Shown: positions 61,402 to 64,000 of the stretch, one piece after another | How positions within the stretch are numbered: the stretch's first letter is position 1 | Layout of the letters: each line of letters opens with the position of its first letter | Notes under the pieces: model-generated | Database searches by the model: none | What the model was told of the DNA's origin: nothing | The model's input: the letters and a program-made list of their open reading frames with translations, nothing else | Source of the DNA: Spirochaetales bacterium | GTDB lineage: Bacteria > Spirochaetota > Spirochaetia > SZUA-6 > DRHE01 | Assembly: GCA_030604195.1 (NCBI GenBank) | Contig: JAUVWI010000001.1 | Span: forward strand, 91,807-155,806 | Direction: 5' to 3' | DNA: 64,000 nucleotides | Translations under genes and position numbers: made by a program

Positions 61402-63336
61402 CTAATTTATTTTCCGTTTCGGGAGGTTTTTCTCTTTGTTCTTATCGATCCACCAGGTGCCGGTACCCAGGGTATACCTGGGACGCACGGCCGGTTTGGA
61501 GAATTTATTCCAGTAGGCAACCCGAAACATGCTGATGTGCCACTGAGGAATAACGTAGTGGTTCCAGGTCAGAACGCGGTCTAAGGCACGGCCGTAGTGG
61601 AGCAGTGCCTGTTCGTTATCCTGGTTGGCCACAATACCATCGATCAGCATATCCACAGCCTCATCCTGCACGCCTGCCGTGTTATAGGTGTAGTCAAGAT
61701 AATCGGAACGCCAGGTGATTTTCAAATCACTGCTTGGGTAAAATGATGCACTATAGCCTTGGGAGATCATATCGAAGTCGCGACTGCGCAGACGATTGAT
61801 AAACTGGGTTGTATCTACCACACGTATATTCATCTTAATACCCAGGCGCTCCATATTCTTCTGCACCGGTATGGCCACCCGCTCCATTGAGGGGCTGTAC
61901 ATTAGCAGCTCAAATTCCATAGATTTGCCCGTCTTATTATTGATCAGCTTTCTATCCCTTATTTCCCAGCCCGCCTCTTTTAGCAGCTTTAAGGCGCTTC
62001 GGACTTGACTGCGAATATTACCTGATCCATCGGTTACCGGAGGCTGATATTCCCTGGTGAACACTTCATCGGGAATCCTGCCTTTCAGGGGCTTTAAAAT
62101 CTTAAGCTCCTCTTTGCCAGGCAGTCCTGTGGCCGCGTACTTTGTATTCTGAAAATAACTGCGTGTGCGTGTATATTGATTATAGAACAGGTTTTCGTTC
62201 ATCCATTCGAAATCCAGAGCATAGTTCAAAGCCATACGAACCCGTGGATCGCTAAAAACCGGGCGCTGTATATTAAAGACAAAGGCCTGCATACCCTGCG
62301 GGATATCATGTTTTATCTCTTCCTTGACAATGTAACCGTCGTCAAAAGCAGGCCCGGTATACAGGGTCGCCCAGTTCTTGGATATGTTTTCCTCCCTTAG
62401 ATCATGCTCGCCCGCTTTGAAGGCCTCGAAAGCGACTGTTTGGTCGCGATAGTAATCGTAACGAATATAATCAAAGTTCAACTGCCCCTTGTTTACCGGG
62501 ATATCCATAGCCCAATAATTTCTTAGCCGTTCATAGACGACGTATTGACCTATCTTGTAATCCTTTACCGTGTAGGCGCCGCTGCCGAGAGGTATTTCTG
62601 TCAACGGCTCGGTAAAATCCCGGGATTCCCAGTAATGACCGGGCAGAATAGTTAACGAACCCAGGGAGATCAGCATCTCCTTATCGCCCTCCTTCAGGCT
62701 GAACTTCACCCTGTATTTGTCAAGCGCTTCCACCCCGGCAACATTCTTATAGTACTGCTTGAATTGAGGTACACCCTGGTCTACAAACTTGTTAAAGGAG
62801 AAGACAACATCATCAGCAGTGATCGCTTTGCCGTCCTGATGTTTTGCCCTGGGATTAATGTGAAAAATAATCCACTTAAAGTCCTCAGGATATTCCAGTT
62901 TCTTTGCAATCAGGCCGTAATAGACCTCCACCTCGTCCTCGGAAGCAACCAGCAGTGTGTCGTAAAAAGATGTGCTGGCAGCCGCGGCAACCCCGCGCTG
63001 TGCAAAACGGTGAAAATTGTCATATGTGCCTATGGAATTCAGGGTTAAGGTGCCGCCTTTTGGCGCCTGCGGGTTGACATAGTCGAAATGGCTAAATCCC
63101 TCGGGGTATTTGGGCTCCCCCCGCAGGGTAATAGCATGGGACACAATAATCTCCGCCTCTGCCCATGATAATAGGCCGCATAATAGTAATATTAGTATGA
63201 ATATAATTTGCTTCTGCCCAGCGGAGATTACAGCAGCAACCGAAGTTCTAAGAGCAAAAGTCCAACACAATATATTCGGGCGCTGGACTTGATTGGTTTT
63301 TGCGCTGAACACGCAAGATTTTAAAGGTAATAGCAT
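61402..63336 (-). CDS. yejA: Peptide ABC transporter substrate-binding protein, YejA type, with repeat-derived N-terminus
   Basis: The protein (644 residues from ATG 63336) is a family 5 solute-binding protein close to YejA ([58 protein letters not shown]). The hydrophobic signal core ([18 protein letters not shown]) lies about 45 residues from the ATG. The first 40 or so residues are encoded by repeat copy 4 (63217-63335); between repeat end and signal core there is no ATG, GTG or TTG. The ATG at 63336 has GGGAGG upstream. So the repeat seems to have supplied the translated N-terminus, or an unusual start codon is used. Confidence 0.85.
   Translation of the reverse strand: MLLPLKSCVFSAKTNQVQRPNILCWTFALRTSVAAVISAGQKQIIFILILLLCGLLSWAEAEIIVSHAITLRGEPKYPEGFSHFDYVNPQAPKGGTLTLNSIGTYDNFHRFAQRGVAAAASTSFYDTLLVASEDEVEVYYGLIAKKLEYPEDFKWIIFHINPRAKHQDGKAITADDVVFSFNKFVDQGVPQFKQYYKNVAGVEALDKYRVKFSLKEGDKEMLISLGSLTILPGHYWESRDFTEPLTEIPLGSGAYTVKDYKIGQYVVYERLRNYWAMDIPVNKGQLNFDYIRYDYYRDQTVAFEAFKAGEHDLREENISKNWATLYTGPAFDDGYIVKEEIKHDIPQGMQAFVFNIQRPVFSDPRVRMALNYALDFEWMNENLFYNQYTRTRSYFQNTKYAATGLPGKEELKILKPLKGRIPDEVFTREYQPPVTDGSGNIRSQVRSALKLLKEAGWEIRDRKLINNKTGKSMEFELLMYSPSMERVAIPVQKNMERLGIKMNIRVVDTTQFINRLRSRDFDMISQGYSASFYPSSDLKITWRSDYLDYTYNTAGVQDEAVDMLIDGIVANQDNEQALLHYGRALDRVLTWNHYVIPQWHISMFRVAYWNKFSKPAVRPRYTLGTGTWWIDKNKEKNLPKRKIN
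63217..63335 (-). repeat. Dispersed hairpin repeat, copy 4
   Basis: Read on the minus strand this 119-bp copy begins TGCTATTACC and ends CCGCTGGG. AAGTCCA and TGGACTT (63284-63290 and 63258-63264 on the plus strand) form a perfect 7-bp stem around GCGCCCGAATATATTGTGT. It matches copy 3 over most of its length and is open in the frame of yejA. Confidence 0.85.
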
Positions 63337-63380
63337 ATTCCCTCCCAATTATTTAAAGTAGGTAATCTTACTGATATAAA

Positions 63381-63845
63381 TTAATCATCATTTTCTTCGT
63401 TTTCTTCAGCAAGCAGAAATTCAAACTCCTCCCGTGAAACCATATCTTCTTCTGTAGTTTCCGACTGATCATTGTCATGGATGATCCCCTTAATCTCCGA
63501 CACAAGCTTATGTTGACGATCCTTTATGCTGTCAAATTTTTCCGAGAAGGCTGCCAGGTGTTCAACCACAGGCACATCCCCCATGATTATCTCCTCCAGG
63601 AAGACAGCGAAATCACTGCTGAGTGTTTCCAGGTTTTTGAGGTGCTCTAAGCGATCAATAAGCAAAATCCTTTGCTTAATCAGCTCAAATACCTTCTCAA
63701 TTGATCCTTCCAGAAAAAAAATATCTTCCACCAACTTATCTAAAAATAGGTCATGATCTAAAGATAATCTTAATCCTGATGACAAACCTTTAAGGATCAG
63801 GGTGAGAAAAAATATATTATCGCCGAAATTGATCTGCTTTTCCAT
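63381..63845 (-). CDS. Hypothetical helical protein
   Basis: The 154-residue protein (from ATG 63845; a GTG start at 63908 would add 21 residues) is mostly helical with leucine-rich stretches (VFELIKQRILLIDRLEHLKN) and an acidic C-terminus rich in Glu. No family was recognised. It lies 44 bases before yejA on the same strand and may be the first gene of that unit. Confidence 0.6.
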   Translation of the reverse strand: MEKQINFGDNIFFLTLILKGLSSGLRLSLDHDLFLDKLVEDIFFLEGSIEKVFELIKQRILLIDRLEHLKNLETLSSDFAVFLEEIIMGDVPVVEHLAAFSEKFDSIKDRQHKLVSEIKGIIHDNDQSETTEEDMVSREEFEFLLAEENEENDD

Positions 63846-64000
63846 TACCTCTTTCTCAATTTTCGGATCATAGCACAGTACTGACGCATAAATTATAAAT
63901 CCACACACAATAGATACTTACAAACAAATAGATTTTTTTTCGTCTTTTAAATGAGTAGACGCACCACAGCCCGTTTGATATGATAAAATTGGTGTAAATT

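Overview
The window looks like chromosomal DNA of an anaerobic, diderm spirochaete (Spirochaetota, Treponema/Spirochaeta-like). This is inferred from the protein repertoire: a CRP-like domain fused to TPRs, a DUF1577/PilZ-type protein, many TPR proteins, signal peptides of the type ending in A-x-x-GGKKEE on sugar-binding proteins, outer-membrane barrels with an Mla-type lipid transporter, and butyrate-type fermentation genes. No rRNA, tRNA, CRISPR array, IS element or phage gene was found. No gene-free stretch exceeds 300 bases.

Layout. 1-2.3 kb: a CRP-TPR protein and an amidohydrolase, both on the minus strand. 2.4-10.5 kb: a long plus-strand unit with MlaE/MlaF/MlaD, a TPR lipoprotein, a small membrane protein, phosphate butyryltransferase, butyrate kinase, a LysM-M23 peptidase and a PEGA-like protein, closed by a strong terminator. 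10.8-14.7 kb: class A penicillin-binding protein, orphan GcvH, a miniature ParB-fold protein and a metallo-beta-lactamase-fold hydrolase. 14.6-17.6 kb (minus): ParB-fold protein, phosphoesterase, TPR/Mrr-like protein. 17.7-20.2 kb: two TPR proteins. 20.2-25.4 kb (minus): two related outer-membrane barrels (one with a FecR domain) followed by mutL. 25.7-31.4 kb (minus): a broken DUF4143 ATPase and a 1619-residue exported protein with faint SprA-like features. 31.5-33.9 kb: unknown protein, a pore-less voltage-sensor/HAMP-like protein, DUF503. 33.8-37.8 kb (minus): HD hydrolase, TtcA-like thiolase, phosphoesterase, unknown, ComFB-domain protein.

38-52.3 kb is a carbohydrate/polyol region: D-lyxose isomerase, PfkB kinase, mannitol-phosphate-type dehydrogenase, three uroporphyrinogen-decarboxylase-family (MtaA-like) proteins, an M28 peptidase, a ROK regulator, two sugar ABC permeases, a substrate-binding protein interrupted by an amber codon, an N-acylglucosamine-2-epimerase-family enzyme and a truncated esterase. 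Strong sigma-70-type promoters drive the two arms outward from 49.3 kb. 52.5-56.6 kb: lipoprotein, HD protein, a secreted protein with PPC-like repeats, and a split PilZ protein with a GAF-like insert. 56.7-63.8 kb (minus): unknown small protein, YejABEF peptide transporter and an RmlD-like reductase.

The most unusual DNA-level observations are a dispersed ~118-bp hairpin repeat (four copies, each next to an exported-protein gene; two copies are translated in frame as the N-terminus of the downstream gene), a GC-rich 14-bp/7-bp minisatellite inserted in frame in butyrate kinase, a 24-bp perfect palindrome next to an A8 tract at the start of mutL, and several promoters whose -10 box lies so close to the start codon that leaderless transcripts are expected.
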